DNA of 64,000 bases from CAWGJF01 sp963822905 (GCA_963822905.1 CAWGJF010000002.1:372001-436000); one strand, 5' to 3'. Shown: positions 1 to 8,157, numbered from the stretch's first letter. Notes: generated from the letters alone by a model not told the origin. A program made the numbers and translations.

Positions 1-336
1 GGATTGTCAATCCTTGCAACTGTAGCTGGTGTTGCTCCTTTACTTGGTTTTCTTGGAACGGTTACAGGAATGATACAGGCATTTATGCGTATAGAGGATT
101 TAGCCGGCTCAGCAAACCCAAGTGATCTTGCTGGCGGAATCTGGGAAGCACTTATCACCACTGCATTTGGATTGATTGTTGGAATTCCGGCACTCGCTTT
201 TTACAACTATTTTGTTAACGCAGTTAAACGACTTGTTTCTGATATGGAAACTGTTGCAAACGATGTAGTGGATACTATCCAGGATAGTTCTTTACGTGAA
301 GCTGATGTTGATGATGAAGTTGAAGTAGAAATGTGA
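1..336 (+). CDS. exbB: ExbB/TolQ/MotA-family proton channel subunit (5' truncated by window edge)
   Basis: The reading frame is open from the first base, so the gene starts outside the window and only its last ~111 codons are visible. They hold two long hydrophobic segments: a Gly-rich one with GVAPLLGFLGTVTGM, the signature of ExbB/TolQ/MotA channels, and a second around ITTAFGLIVGIPALAFYNYF. An acidic tail follows. In this family the subunit forms the proton-conducting pentamer in the inner membrane and energises a TonB- or TolR-type partner. exbD starts 11 bases later and tonB follows, so this is an ExbB-ExbD-TonB operon rather than flagellar MotA. Confidence 0.9.
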   Translation, partial: GLSILATVAGVAPLLGFLGTVTGMIQAFMRIEDLAGSANPSDLAGGIWEALITTAFGLIVGIPALAFYNYFVNAVKRLVSDMETVANDVVDTIQDSSLREADVDDEVEVEM

Positions 337-347
337 GGATAGTTTAA

Positions 348-752
348 ATGAAATTTACAACTTCAAATAAACCATTAAGCATTTTTTCATATTCGTCATT
401 AACGGATATAGTTATGCTGCTGGTAATTTTTTTCCTTCTGACTTCACAGTTTGTTATTCAAACTGGAGTAAAAGTTAAATTACCCGGCTCAAAGACAAAT
501 GAACAAACTCAAACAACAAATCTGATTGTTACAATAACTTCCGGCGGAGCTATTTTTGCTGGGAAAGATGAAACAACAATTGAACAACTTCCGGTAAAGT
601 TGAATGAAATAAGAGGATCAATAGAAAAAGATAATCTTATTCTTAGAGCAGATAAAACAGTAGCTATTGATCAGATTATAAAAGTTATTGACGCCGCAAA
701 ATCAGTTGGTATTGATAAATTCACAATCGAAACTGAAAAGGAACAACTTTAG
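348..752 (+). CDS. exbD: ExbD/TolR biopolymer transport protein
   Basis: A 134-residue protein of normal family length. It has a short cytoplasmic N-terminus, one membrane helix at about residues 18-38 preceded by the conserved Asp of LTDIVMLLVIFFLL (the proton-path residue of ExbD/TolR), and a small periplasmic domain with the usual LRADKTVAIDQIIKVIDAAK pattern near the end. With ExbB it makes the motor that drives TonB. It lies 11 bases after exbB and 10 before tonB, in one operon. Substrate and outer-membrane receptor cannot be told from this window. Confidence 0.92.
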   Translation: MKFTTSNKPLSIFSYSSLTDIVMLLVIFFLLTSQFVIQTGVKVKLPGSKTNEQTQTTNLIVTITSGGAIFAGKDETTIEQLPVKLNEIRGSIEKDNLILRADKTVAIDQIIKVIDAAKSVGIDKFTIETEKEQL

Positions 753-762
753 GAGTACCATC

Positions 763-1461
763 ATGGCATTAAAAAAAACAACAGGTATTTCTTATTCAAT
801 TTCCATTTTATTGCATGCCTTAGCAATCGCACTTTTTTTACTGATTAATCTGTCATTTGATTACACACCTTCGGAATATGTTGAGCTCTCGTTTGGTGTT
901 TCAACCAAAACCGGATCATCCGGAGCCAAAGGAACCCAGATTGAAAAAGTGGAAGAAGTTTCCAAGCCGGAAATAAAAAATCAAACAAAAGAAAAAAATA
1001 AAGAAGTTAAAGAGGTAAAACTTCCACAGGCAAAAAATACTTCTGATGAAAATGTTATAAAACCTGCAGATAAGAATAAGGAAGTTTCTGATAAAACAAC
1101 TGAGAAAAACGACCAGGATAATACTTCTGATGTGACATCAGAAGGGCAGGGAAATAAAGCAGAGGGCGAAGGCAGTTTCGGTTTTGATATCGATTTTGGT
1201 GGTCAAGGAACAAGAAAAATATATAGCTTTCTCTTACCAGAATATCCCGAGGGCGTAAAAAAGGAAGCAGATATAAAACTTGAATTTAAAATTTTACCGG
1301 ATGGAACAGTAGGAACTATAATTCCTAAAATAAAAGCAGATACAAGATTAGAAAATGCTGCAATAAATTCTTTAAGACAATGGAGGTTTGAACCTTTAAA
1401 TCCATATCAGAAGCAAACAGAACAAACTGCGGTTATTGTTTTTCCTTACCGCCTTCAGTAA
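763..1461 (+). CDS. tonB: TonB-family energy transducer
   Basis: The start at 763 is chosen because AGGAG lies at 751-755 and the protein then opens with MALKKTTGISYSISILLHAL, the N-terminal membrane anchor; a longer frame opens inside exbD but has no support. Next comes a Lys/Glu-rich periplasmic linker of about 90 residues, then a Gly-rich stretch and a C-terminal TonB domain (PEYPEGVKKEADIKLEF, then AAINSLRQWRFEP). TonB carries the energy of the ExbBD motor across the periplasm to outer-membrane receptors. The last 29 bases overlap the convergent minus-strand gene that ends at 1433. Confidence 0.9.
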   Translation: MALKKTTGISYSISILLHALAIALFLLINLSFDYTPSEYVELSFGVSTKTGSSGAKGTQIEKVEEVSKPEIKNQTKEKNKEVKEVKLPQAKNTSDENVIKPADKNKEVSDKTTEKNDQDNTSDVTSEGQGNKAEGEGSFGFDIDFGGQGTRKIYSFLLPEYPEGVKKEADIKLEFKILPDGTVGTIIPKIKADTRLENAAINSLRQWRFEPLNPYQKQTEQTAVIVFPYRLQ

Positions 1462-1735
1462 GAGATTTTTCATTGTAGTAAAATCTGTAAAAGAAAAACT
1501 CAACTACTACAAGCAAAGCGAGAGAAATAGTATCTCTATCCAGCATTAAACCGAACCCTTTTGGTTCCATAAATAATTTTACCAGTAAACCTGTTATTGA
1601 CCAACCTACAGCAAATAAAACAAGGATTAATGCAACATTTATAAATGCGGAACCAAGGGTTTCCTGCTGCCATTTATAAGTGAAAATCACAATAATAAAA
1701 ATGAAGTGGATTGCGAAGATTATAGCAGTTATCAT
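1433..1735 (-). CDS. small multi-pass membrane protein, unknown function
   Basis: A 100-residue protein with three hydrophobic segments (near residues 2-20, 30-55 and 70-88) and a charged C-terminal tail. I do not recognise a family. Its start overlaps the stop of the upstream gene by four bases, so it is the last gene of a minus-strand group of membrane proteins. Its 3' end overlaps the 3' end of tonB by 29 bases in convergent orientation, leaving no room for an independent terminator on either side. Confidence 0.65.
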   Translation of the reverse strand: MITAIIFAIHFIFIIVIFTYKWQQETLGSAFINVALILVLFAVGWSITGLLVKLFMEPKGFGLMLDRDTISLALLVVVEFFFYRFYYNEKSLTEGGKEKQ

Positions 1736-2238
1736 TCGGAATTTTTAACCCGGTTGTTAATTATTGCAGTTGCGACCCCACCCCCAACTAATCCGAAAAT
1801 TGTGTATGAAATGAGGTTGCTTACTAAAATCATAATAGCAAACAAAAATGAAAATCCATTTTGTTGAATATCGTTTGTCATTCCTTTTATTAAATTGATA
1901 GCCTGTTCAGCACTTTTACCAAGATTCATTTTATTAATGATTGCCTCTACTTCAGGAAAATTTTGAACTAACTCATTTGATTTGGTCAGGTATGTAAGCA
2001 GCACATCAAATCCCGAAGAGAATAAAGCAGCGAATAAACCGGTTAAAAATCCCAACAAAAGTCCGATACTTGTACTTAGTCTGTCATTTGAATTTGTTGA
2101 TTTTCTGAAAAGATAAATTGAAAGTGCTGAAGCGATAGGAATAAGTAAACAACACGCAAAATTTTTTGTGCCTGGAATTGTTAAAATAACTGCAGCTCCA
2201 AATCCGCTTATTAAAGATGGATAGTATTTGGTATTCAT
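1732..2238 (-). CDS. four-TM membrane protein, unknown function
   Basis: A 168-residue protein with hydrophobic segments near residues 8-45, 58-78 and 130-160, and a soluble loop (about 88-128) between the second and third hydrophobic blocks. The Gly-rich end (FGLVGGGVATAIINN) resembles DUF4199-type proteins of Bacteroidota, but the match is too loose to name. The start overlaps the DUF2085 gene stop by four bases and the stop overlaps the next start by four, which strongly suggests translational coupling in one operon. Confidence 0.7.
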   Translation of the reverse strand: MNTKYYPSLISGFGAAVILTIPGTKNFACCLLIPIASALSIYLFRKSTNSNDRLSTSIGLLLGFLTGLFAALFSSGFDVLLTYLTKSNELVQNFPEVEAIINKMNLGKSAEQAINLIKGMTNDIQQNGFSFLFAIMILVSNLISYTIFGLVGGGVATAIINNRVKNSE

Positions 2239-2717
2239 GTGGTTAGAATTCTTTTTGAAATGAAATATTCAATTGTCTCAACTAAATATTGATAAATAAT
2301 AAGTCCGAATAACAATCCTGTACAAAATGCAATAGTGTGTGAATAATCATACAATCCTAAATTCACAGAAAGCACATCTGCGAGTAATAGAATTGAAGTA
2401 ATAGATAGTAATTTTAAGTTTTTAATATTAATCTTTACTCCAAATATCAATATTAGTGCACAAAGAAATGAACCAACGTAAATCCCGGCACAACGGGCGC
2501 AGACATAAATATGTTTTCCAAGTAAAACTGATTTATCATGATCCTGATGACAAACTGATGAGATCATTTTCATAAACAATAGTGAAATGATAGAAAAGCT
2601 TTTGGATATTGGTTCAAGTAATGGTGAAAAAATTGCGATTAACCAGATGATCAGCAAAACAAACGGGACTACTTTAATAATTATATATTTTTTTATTTCA
2701 GGAGTAATGAGAGTCAT
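2235..2717 (-). CDS. DUF2085 family membrane protein
   Basis: A 160-residue multi-pass membrane protein carrying the DUF2085 signature: a CHQ motif (SVCHQDHDKS) followed by CARCAGIYVG. The two Cys/His-containing segments face each other between membrane helices and could bind a metal, but the family has no established function. It is preceded by the NHL-repeat gene (27 bases away) and coupled by overlap to the downstream membrane-protein gene. The family call is firm; the role is unknown. Confidence 0.8.
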   Translation of the reverse strand: MTLITPEIKKYIIIKVVPFVLLIIWLIAIFSPLLEPISKSFSIISLLFMKMISSVCHQDHDKSVLLGKHIYVCARCAGIYVGSFLCALILIFGVKINIKNLKLLSITSILLLADVLSVNLGLYDYSHTIAFCTGLLFGLIIYQYLVETIEYFISKRILTT

Positions 2718-2744
2718 TTGAAATATCTAAATCCAAGTTTTGGA

Positions 2745-3599
2745 CTAATTAATTTTGTTAAAAATTAGGATTCTCTTTTTAGTTAAGACATAAAGTTTTT
2801 CTTTAAACTGAAATGCAGAAACTATTTCAGGCAATCTATCCAAACCTGAAAGTTTTACTTCATTTAATCTAAATGGAGAAGATTTTAAATCAGAAAAATA
2901 AACTTTATTTCCTGTTGTCAGGGTCATAATATTAAAAACAATCCTTATACTTTTAAATTCTTCACTACCTTCTAACTTTCCAACACCGCTTCCATATTGG
3001 TCAAAAATGATAATCTCATTTCCATCTATAACAAATAAATTATTGCTCATTGAAACAGCAAGCTGTTTAGGATTTTTTAGTGAATAGTTTCCATAATCAT
3101 AACCACCGAAGTTTTGAATAAAATCTCTGAATAAGTTAAACTTAACAATTCTAGAATTTTCTGAATCCAGAATAAATATGTCACCCTGGTTTGACATGAC
3201 AGCACTTAATGGATATCCGAATTGTTCATCTTCAACATCACTGTCTTTTGTTTTTATTTCAGAAATGAAATTCAAATTTTTATCAAATTGTTGTATGCGA
3301 TGATTGTTTTTATCTGCAACAAAAACCTTTAGCGCATCTGCAAAAACATCAACAGGGTTATCGAATGCGCTTTCCTGCCAACCATATCCGCCAATAGAAT
3401 AAATAACTTTCCCAGTTGTATCCTGTTGAACGATATTATCTTTTCCGGTGTCTGTAATAAAAATTATTCCCGCTGAGTTTATATAGAACGAAGATGCATT
3501 TTCAAAACTTCCAATTGATTTATTGTAGACAAAATTTTGTGAATAAGAAAATGAGATTGTGAAAAGATAAACCAGGAACAAAAATTTTATTTGTTTCAT
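2745..3599 (-). CDS. secreted NHL/beta-propeller repeat protein
   Basis: The start at 3599 gives MKQIKFLFLVYLFTISFSYS, a clean signal peptide; an alternative ATG lies five codons upstream. The mature part (about 260 residues) contains repeated NHL-like blades, seen as FITDTGKDNIVQQDTTGKV, VFVADKNNHRIQQFDKN and IFILDSENSRIVKFN, spaced roughly 45 residues apart. This fits a six-bladed propeller acting in the periplasm or outside the cell, usually for protein or ligand binding. It is the first gene of the minus-strand group. The partner is unknown. Confidence 0.75.
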   Translation of the reverse strand: MKQIKFLFLVYLFTISFSYSQNFVYNKSIGSFENASSFYINSAGIIFITDTGKDNIVQQDTTGKVIYSIGGYGWQESAFDNPVDVFADALKVFVADKNNHRIQQFDKNLNFISEIKTKDSDVEDEQFGYPLSAVMSNQGDIFILDSENSRIVKFNLFRDFIQNFGGYDYGNYSLKNPKQLAVSMSNNLFVIDGNEIIIFDQYGSGVGKLEGSEEFKSIRIVFNIMTLTTGNKVYFSDLKSSPFRLNEVKLSGLDRLPEIVSAFQFKEKLYVLTKKRILIFNKIN

Positions 3600-3821
3600 A
3601 AAGCTAAAAGTCATTGAATAAACTAATATTAAAGAGAAGTAATAATGAAATAAAAATCAAGTAAATAATTAACTTGGTGGCTGAGATACACTCAATAAAA
3701 AATAAGCACCATACATTATTAAATTATTTGGGCTTTATATAATTAAAAATAAATTTTAATATTAGAGAAGTCCATCTATTTTGTAATTACTGAGCTTCTT
3801 GGCTATATTTGGAATCAAAAT

Positions 3822-3894
3822 TGTCCCGTGGTGTAACTGGCAACACGTCTGACTCTGGATCAGAAGAGTCCAGGTTCGAACCCTGGCGGGACAA
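3822..3894 (+). tRNA. tRNA-Gln (CTG anticodon)
   Basis: The acceptor stem TGTCCCG pairs with CGGGACA (3887-3893), with A as discriminator. The anticodon stem TCTGA/TCAGA encloses the loop CTCTGGA, giving anticodon CTG, which reads CAG. The T-arm has GGTTCGAACC. The U-A first pair is typical of tRNA-Gln. No CCA is encoded. Confidence 0.95.
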
Positions 3895-4008
3895 CTTTCA
3901 ATCCTGATTTTTCTTCCAAAAATTAAATCAACTTCCAGATCTGCTTTTTAATTTCAATTCTACTTTTTAAGGGATAATTTTTACCTATGTCACCTTTATA
4001 AAAGTTAG

Positions 4009-4050
4009 TATACTGTTATGTGTTCAAACACATAAGAAATATTCTATACT
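4009..4050 (+). promoter_or_regulatory. operator-like palindrome between two -10-like boxes upstream of yceI/type III PKS operon
   Basis: A perfect 9-bp inverted repeat with a 2-base spacer (TTATGTGTT-CA-AACACATAA) lies at 4016-4035, about 75 bases before the YceI start. TATACT, a good -10 hexamer, occurs on both sides at 4009-4014 and 4045-4050. No clear -35 is seen, so a regulated promoter is likely, with a dimeric protein binding the palindrome. The regulator is not identifiable here. Confidence 0.5.
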
Positions 4051-4108
4051 AAATACAAAATGTACCAATACAAATTAAACCATTAATCTTAATGTTGTAT
4101 CAAATAAA

Positions 4109-4768
4109 ATGATGAAGAGATTTCTTTATTTATATTCCCTTGTAATTGTCTTTATTTTATTTGCAAACCCATTTTGCACTGCACAAATTGTCCATTCAGA
4201 TTATAGTCTTGATTCGGAAAACAAAACTTTCAAAATTGATTCAACTAGTTTAGTAGAATATACTGCTTATAATAAAGTGTTTTTGGTTGGTGATGAAGAG
4301 GTAGTGGGTAAAAACAAATTTGTAACCGGAGAAATCAAATGGAACAAAAGTGATTCAATTCAGCCGCTTAAAGCTTTGATCATTATTAGTACTAGAAAAT
4401 TTGTAACTGATAATGAAACCAGGGACGAAGATGCCCGGGAAATACTTAATGTCAGTCAGCATCCTGAAATCCGTTTTGAGTTATCTGGGCTTGAAGGATT
4501 TAAACCTTTAAATTTAATTGATAAAATAAACTCAGAAAAAGAAGATAGCTTAATTGTGAGCGGTACATTAAACATTAATGGGATAACTAAGGAAATTCAA
4601 TTCCCGGTAAAAATGAAAATCAACAATGAAAAAATAACGGTTGAAGGAATAACGAATATAAAATACTCGGATTTTAATATGGAGCCTCCGACTGCGGGCT
4701 GGATTGTAAAACGGGCAACTGATGACTTAACTTTAAAGGCTTTTATTTCAGCAATAAGGGTTAGATAA
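4109..4768 (+). CDS. YceI-family periplasmic lipid/isoprenoid-binding protein
   Basis: A 219-residue protein with a signal peptide (MMKRFLYLYSLVIVFILF, cleavage after CTAQ). A YceI lipocalin-like barrel follows: DYSLDSENKTFKIDSTS, then AREILNVSQHPEIRFELSG, then GTLNINGITKEIQFPVKMK. YceI proteins bind long polyprenoid or lipid chains in a closed beta-barrel. There are two adjacent ATGs (4109, 4112). It is followed after 99 bases by the type III PKS operon, so it may carry that pathway's hydrophobic product or precursor; this role is inferred from position only. Confidence 0.85.
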   Translation: MMKRFLYLYSLVIVFILFANPFCTAQIVHSDYSLDSENKTFKIDSTSLVEYTAYNKVFLVGDEEVVGKNKFVTGEIKWNKSDSIQPLKALIIISTRKFVTDNETRDEDAREILNVSQHPEIRFELSGLEGFKPLNLIDKINSEKEDSLIVSGTLNINGITKEIQFPVKMKINNEKITVEGITNIKYSDFNMEPPTAGWIVKRATDDLTLKAFISAIRVR

Positions 4769-4867
4769 TTTTTTTTATAAGTTTATCAATTAGTATAATA
4801 ATAAATAGTGGAATTATTTAATGTCAATTTTTTTTGAAACTTTTTTAAAATTTACACTGGAATAACT

Positions 4868-5971
4868 ATGTTAATTGACCTTGCAACTGCTTCACCTCCA
4901 TATAAAGTAGATCAAACATTAGCTGCAGAGGAATTAAAGCAAAGGATGAAGGGCGATTCTTCTTTATCCAGAATAGTTGACATCGCTGCCAGGTATTCCG
5001 GAATTAATACCCGTTACATTGTTGTTCCGGATGCTGAAACTGAACCTAATTCTGTTGCTGGTTTTTTTACAGATAAGAATGGCAATTATATAAATCCCGA
5101 TACAAAATCAAGAATGGACTTGTATGAAGAATGGTCAATAAAACTTACAACTGAAGCTGTTGATAATCTTTTAATTAAAAGTAAAATTAATCCACAGGAT
5201 ATTAAGAGGATAATTACAATTTCGTGCACTGGTTTTTTTGCTCCGGGTTTGGATTATCAGCTTATAAATAGATTTAATCTACCTAAGGATATTAAGAGAA
5301 CTCACATTGGGTTTATGGGCTGTGCAGCTGCTTTAATCGGTGTGAATTCGGTATGGGAATCACTCAGCCAGCAGGATAATTTAGATTCATTTACTTTGCT
5401 TGTAGCAGTTGAGATTTGCAGCATTCATCTTCAGACTGAGGCATCGAGGGATAATATTCTGGCTAATATGATTTTTGCTGATGGCGCAGGAGCAGGATTA
5501 TTCACAAATAAAAATATTTTTAGTGATCGACCACGAATGAAGATAGTTTTTGCTAAATCTATTTTATTCGAAAACTCATCTGAATTTATGGGTTGGAAGA
5601 TTGGAAATTTTGGTTTTGAAATGATGTTATCATCTGAACTTCCCAAAATTATTTTAAGTACTGCCGCTCCGGAAGTAATCAGAATGTTAGAAAGTGCAAA
5701 TGTGAACTTAAGTGATATCAAATTCTGGGCTCTTCATCCTGGAGGCAGATCAATTCTTGATTCGCTTCAAAAAGGATTGAAATTAAGTGATGAAAAATTG
5801 CAACTTTCAAGAGAAGTGCTTCAGGATTATGGAAATATGTCTTCAGCATCAATACTATTTGTGCTGAATAAAATTTTATATAGTCCACTTCTTAAAAAGA
5901 ATGATTTATGCTGTGCAATTGCTTTTGGACCCGGACTTACAATGGAACTAGTTCTATTTAAAGTTATATGA
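4868..5971 (+). CDS. type III polyketide synthase (chalcone/stilbene synthase family)
   Basis: A 367-residue ketosynthase, the usual length for type III PKSs. The catalytic triad is complete: Cys120 in ISCTGFFAPG, His290 in ALHPGGRS and Asn323 in DYGNMSSAS. Such enzymes extend an acyl-CoA starter with malonyl-CoA and cyclise it to alkylresorcinols, alkylpyrones or phloroglucinols without an acyl carrier protein. The methyltransferase start overlaps the stop (ATGA), so the tailoring enzymes are co-expressed. Starter and ring type cannot be read from sequence by eye. By analogy with SrsABC of Streptomyces a methylated phenolic or quinone lipid is likely. Confidence 0.93.
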   Translation: MLIDLATASPPYKVDQTLAAEELKQRMKGDSSLSRIVDIAARYSGINTRYIVVPDAETEPNSVAGFFTDKNGNYINPDTKSRMDLYEEWSIKLTTEAVDNLLIKSKINPQDIKRIITISCTGFFAPGLDYQLINRFNLPKDIKRTHIGFMGCAAALIGVNSVWESLSQQDNLDSFTLLVAVEICSIHLQTEASRDNILANMIFADGAGAGLFTNKNIFSDRPRMKIVFAKSILFENSSEFMGWKIGNFGFEMMLSSELPKIILSTAAPEVIRMLESANVNLSDIKFWALHPGGRSILDSLQKGLKLSDEKLQLSREVLQDYGNMSSASILFVLNKILYSPLLKKNDLCCAIAFGPGLTMELVLFKVI

Positions 5972-6657
5972 CTTTTTTGAGAAGAAAATATGAAAAAGAA
6001 ATTATGGATGATTTCTCAATCTCAGATGAAAGAATTGATTTCGCTCTAAAAGAATTAAAGGTTGTGAACAAGTATTTGGGAGGAATTAATACTTCACTTT
6101 CAGGACTTCGATTTTTAATAAATCATGATACATCGAGAGAAATAAAAGTTTTAGATATTGGTTCCGGCACTTCGGATATATTTGAAGATTTGAAAAAAGA
6201 ATATTCAATACTAAAAGTTTACTCACTTGATATGAATAAGCGTACCTGTGAAATTATACAACACAAGAAACAAAATTGTACTCCTATTTTGGGAGATGTT
6301 TTAAATGTACCGGTAAAACAAAATCAAATTTCTATCGTTCATGCCTCGCTTCTGTTACATCATTTCAATGAAGTAGAAATAATAAAAATCATTCAGGAAT
6401 ATCTTAACATCACCGGTGAAGGAATTATTATCAACGATTTGAGAAGATCAATTCTTGCATATTTAGGAATTAAGTTGCTTGTATTTTTTTTCTCAAAAAG
6501 TCTTATGGTAAAAAATGATGCTCCTTTATCAGTGAAAAGAGGCTTCATAAAATCGGATTTACTTGATATACTTGATAAACTCAGGATCGAAAATTTTGTA
6601 ATCAAACGTAAATGGGCTTTCAGGTGGTTAATTATTATACCAAAGAATCAAAAATGA
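5968..6657 (+). CDS. SAM-dependent methyltransferase (class I), PKS tailoring
   Basis: A 229-residue class I methyltransferase. Motif I is VLDIGSGTSDIF near residue 57, an acidic residue follows in VYSLDMNK, and a motif IV-like ILGDVLNVP and VHASLLLHH come after. The start overlaps the PKS stop in ATGA and the stop overlaps the next start in ATGA, showing tight translational coupling. It most likely methylates the PKS product on oxygen or carbon. The C-terminal hydrophobic stretch suggests membrane association, which suits a lipid substrate. Confidence 0.85.
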   Translation: MTFLRRKYEKEIMDDFSISDERIDFALKELKVVNKYLGGINTSLSGLRFLINHDTSREIKVLDIGSGTSDIFEDLKKEYSILKVYSLDMNKRTCEIIQHKKQNCTPILGDVLNVPVKQNQISIVHASLLLHHFNEVEIIKIIQEYLNITGEGIIINDLRRSILAYLGIKLLVFFFSKSLMVKNDAPLSVKRGFIKSDLLDILDKLRIENFVIKRKWAFRWLIIIPKNQK

Positions 6658-7808
6658 ACTATAGTCATTTTCATGAAGTAATTGTTGTTGGAGGAGGACC
6701 GGCAGGCTCGGTTACTGCAAATTACCTGGCTCGTTTTGGATTTGATGTGTGTTTGATTGAGAAGAAACAATTTCCCCGTGAGGTTTTATGCGGAGAATTT
6801 CTTTCATTAGAAGTTTCAAGAGTTTTAAATGAACTAAATTTATTCAACGAATTTCTATCTTTGAACCCAATTGCAATTAACAAATTCAAATTTGTAAATG
6901 ATAAAGGAAATGAAATATCATCACATTTTGATTTTAATGCATATGCACTTAAAAGATCTATATTTGATCAACTCTTATTAAACAATGCTTTTGAAAATGG
7001 AGTGCGGATTTATCAGCCAGCGGTTGTTAATTTTATAAGACGCGAGGTTGATAAGTATTTTGTGGAATTAACTGATCAGAGCAGAAATAATATTACTATT
7101 AAAGCTGATTATGTTATAGCGGCTTATGGAAAACAAAACCAGCTTCAAAATAATTCTGAAAAAGATAGATCTAATCGGGAATCAAAGTTTAACGCAATAA
7201 AATTTCATATCCCAAATCAATACCTGGATAATTTTCCATCTGATGAAATCAGGATTTATACAGGGAGAGACATTTATTGTGGAATAAACAGAGTAACGGA
7301 ACAACATGTTACCTTTTGTGCCTTATCAAATATTAAAGATGATAAACAATCTATCCGTAATAGACTTATACAAATGATTATTAGTAATAAGAAATTAAAT
7401 AACTTATTTAAAACAGATTTTGGAAAACTTTTTCGTGATCTACCAGTTTACGGAACCGGTAATTTGATATTGGGGAAAAAAAAGTTAACCGAGAATGGGA
7501 TATTCAGGATAGGAGATTCTGCCGGCATCATCGCACCATTTACCGGAGATGGTATTGGGATGGCACTGCAATCTGCAAAGTTGCTTGCTAATTTATTTAA
7601 AGGACAAAAAAGAGTAGGTTATCAAAGAGAAATTTTGGAAAAAAAATATCTTTATGAATGGGATAAACTATTTTTAAATAGGATAAGATTTTCAATTCTA
7701 TTGCAACGGCTTATCAGCAGCAAGTTGATGAATGATATTTCCTTCGAATTTCTTAAATCATTCCCGTTTTTAGTACCGAAATTAGTTGGACTGACGAGAG
7801 GAAATTAG
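6654..7808 (+). CDS. FAD-dependent oxidoreductase, geranylgeranyl-reductase/hydroxylase-like
   Basis: The start at 6654 is preferred over an upstream in-frame codon because it overlaps the methyltransferase stop (ATGA). The 384-residue protein begins with a Rossmann FAD site, VIVVGGGPAGSVTANYLA, then a loop containing CGEF, and later the second FAD motif FRIGDSAGIIAPFTGDGIG, as in the PHBH/geranylgeranyl reductase superfamily. In the operon it would hydroxylate or reduce the methylated polyketide, for example converting a resorcinol to a quinone, or saturate a chain. The exact reaction is inferred. Confidence 0.85.
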   Translation: MNYSHFHEVIVVGGGPAGSVTANYLARFGFDVCLIEKKQFPREVLCGEFLSLEVSRVLNELNLFNEFLSLNPIAINKFKFVNDKGNEISSHFDFNAYALKRSIFDQLLLNNAFENGVRIYQPAVVNFIRREVDKYFVELTDQSRNNITIKADYVIAAYGKQNQLQNNSEKDRSNRESKFNAIKFHIPNQYLDNFPSDEIRIYTGRDIYCGINRVTEQHVTFCALSNIKDDKQSIRNRLIQMIISNKKLNNLFKTDFGKLFRDLPVYGTGNLILGKKKLTENGIFRIGDSAGIIAPFTGDGIGMALQSAKLLANLFKGQKRVGYQREILEKKYLYEWDKLFLNRIRFSILLQRLISSKLMNDISFEFLKSFPFLVPKLVGLTRGN

Positions 7809-7825
7809 TAATATTTTTGTTGAAG

Positions 7826-7867
7826 TCAGAAAGAAATAATTAAGCTTTACTTCCTAATTCTTTCTGA
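7826..7867 (+). repeat. 10-bp perfect inverted repeat after the PKS operon
   Basis: TCAGAAAGAA at 7826-7835 is matched by TTCTTTCTGA at 7858-7867 with a 22-base loop, 18 bases after the FAD oxidoreductase stop. It may form the 3' end of the operon transcript, but no U-tract follows, so a Rho-independent terminator is not supported. Confidence 0.35.
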
Positions 7868-7933
7868 TAACTGGCAGAATCAAAAAAATAATATTAACCC
7901 AAACTGGTTATAATTCAAGGAGAATCAAATTAG

Positions 7934-8020
7934 TTGTGTTTATTTTAAATTATTATGAAATTAAACAATGAAATTTTTCAAAGTAGGAAAATACCCAACC
8001 TATTGTTGTAATAAACACAA
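7934..8020. repeat. long-spaced 11-bp inverted repeat upstream of tRNA-Glu
   Basis: TTGTGTTTATT (7934-7944) and AATAAACACAA (8010-8020) form a perfect 11-bp inverted repeat with a 65-base spacer, ending 8 bases before tRNA-Glu. The arms share TGTGTT/AACACA with the palindrome at 4016-4035, which may be chance in AT-rich DNA. The rest of the 220-base gap shows nothing clear. Confidence 0.3.
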
Positions 8021-8028
8021 ATTAAACC

Positions 8029-8102
8029 GGCGCGTTCGTCTAGTGGCTTAGGACATCGCCCTCTCAAGGCGGGGATCGCGGGTTCGAATCCCGCACGCGC
8101 TA
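8029..8102 (+). tRNA. tRNA-Glu (CTC anticodon)
   Basis: The acceptor stem GGCGCGT pairs with ACGCGCT (first pair G-U), discriminator A. The anticodon stem TCGCC/GGCGG encloses CTCTCAA, giving CTC, which reads GAG. The T-arm is GCGGG-TTCGAAT-CCCGC. GTCTAGTGG in the D-arm is typical of tRNA-Glu. Confidence 0.95.
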
Positions 8103-8109
8103 CTTATGT

Positions 8110-8139
8110 TGGCGAACCAAAGTTCGCCATTTTTATTTT
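8110..8139 (+). terminator. Rho-independent terminator after tRNA-Glu
   Basis: An 8-bp stem TGGCGAAC/GTTCGCCA with loop CAAA (8110-8129) is followed at once by TTTTTATTTT. It starts 7 bases after the tRNA and ends about 19 bases before the ferredoxin start, separating the two units. Confidence 0.85.
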
Positions 8140-8157
8140 CGATTTAATTAAAACATT

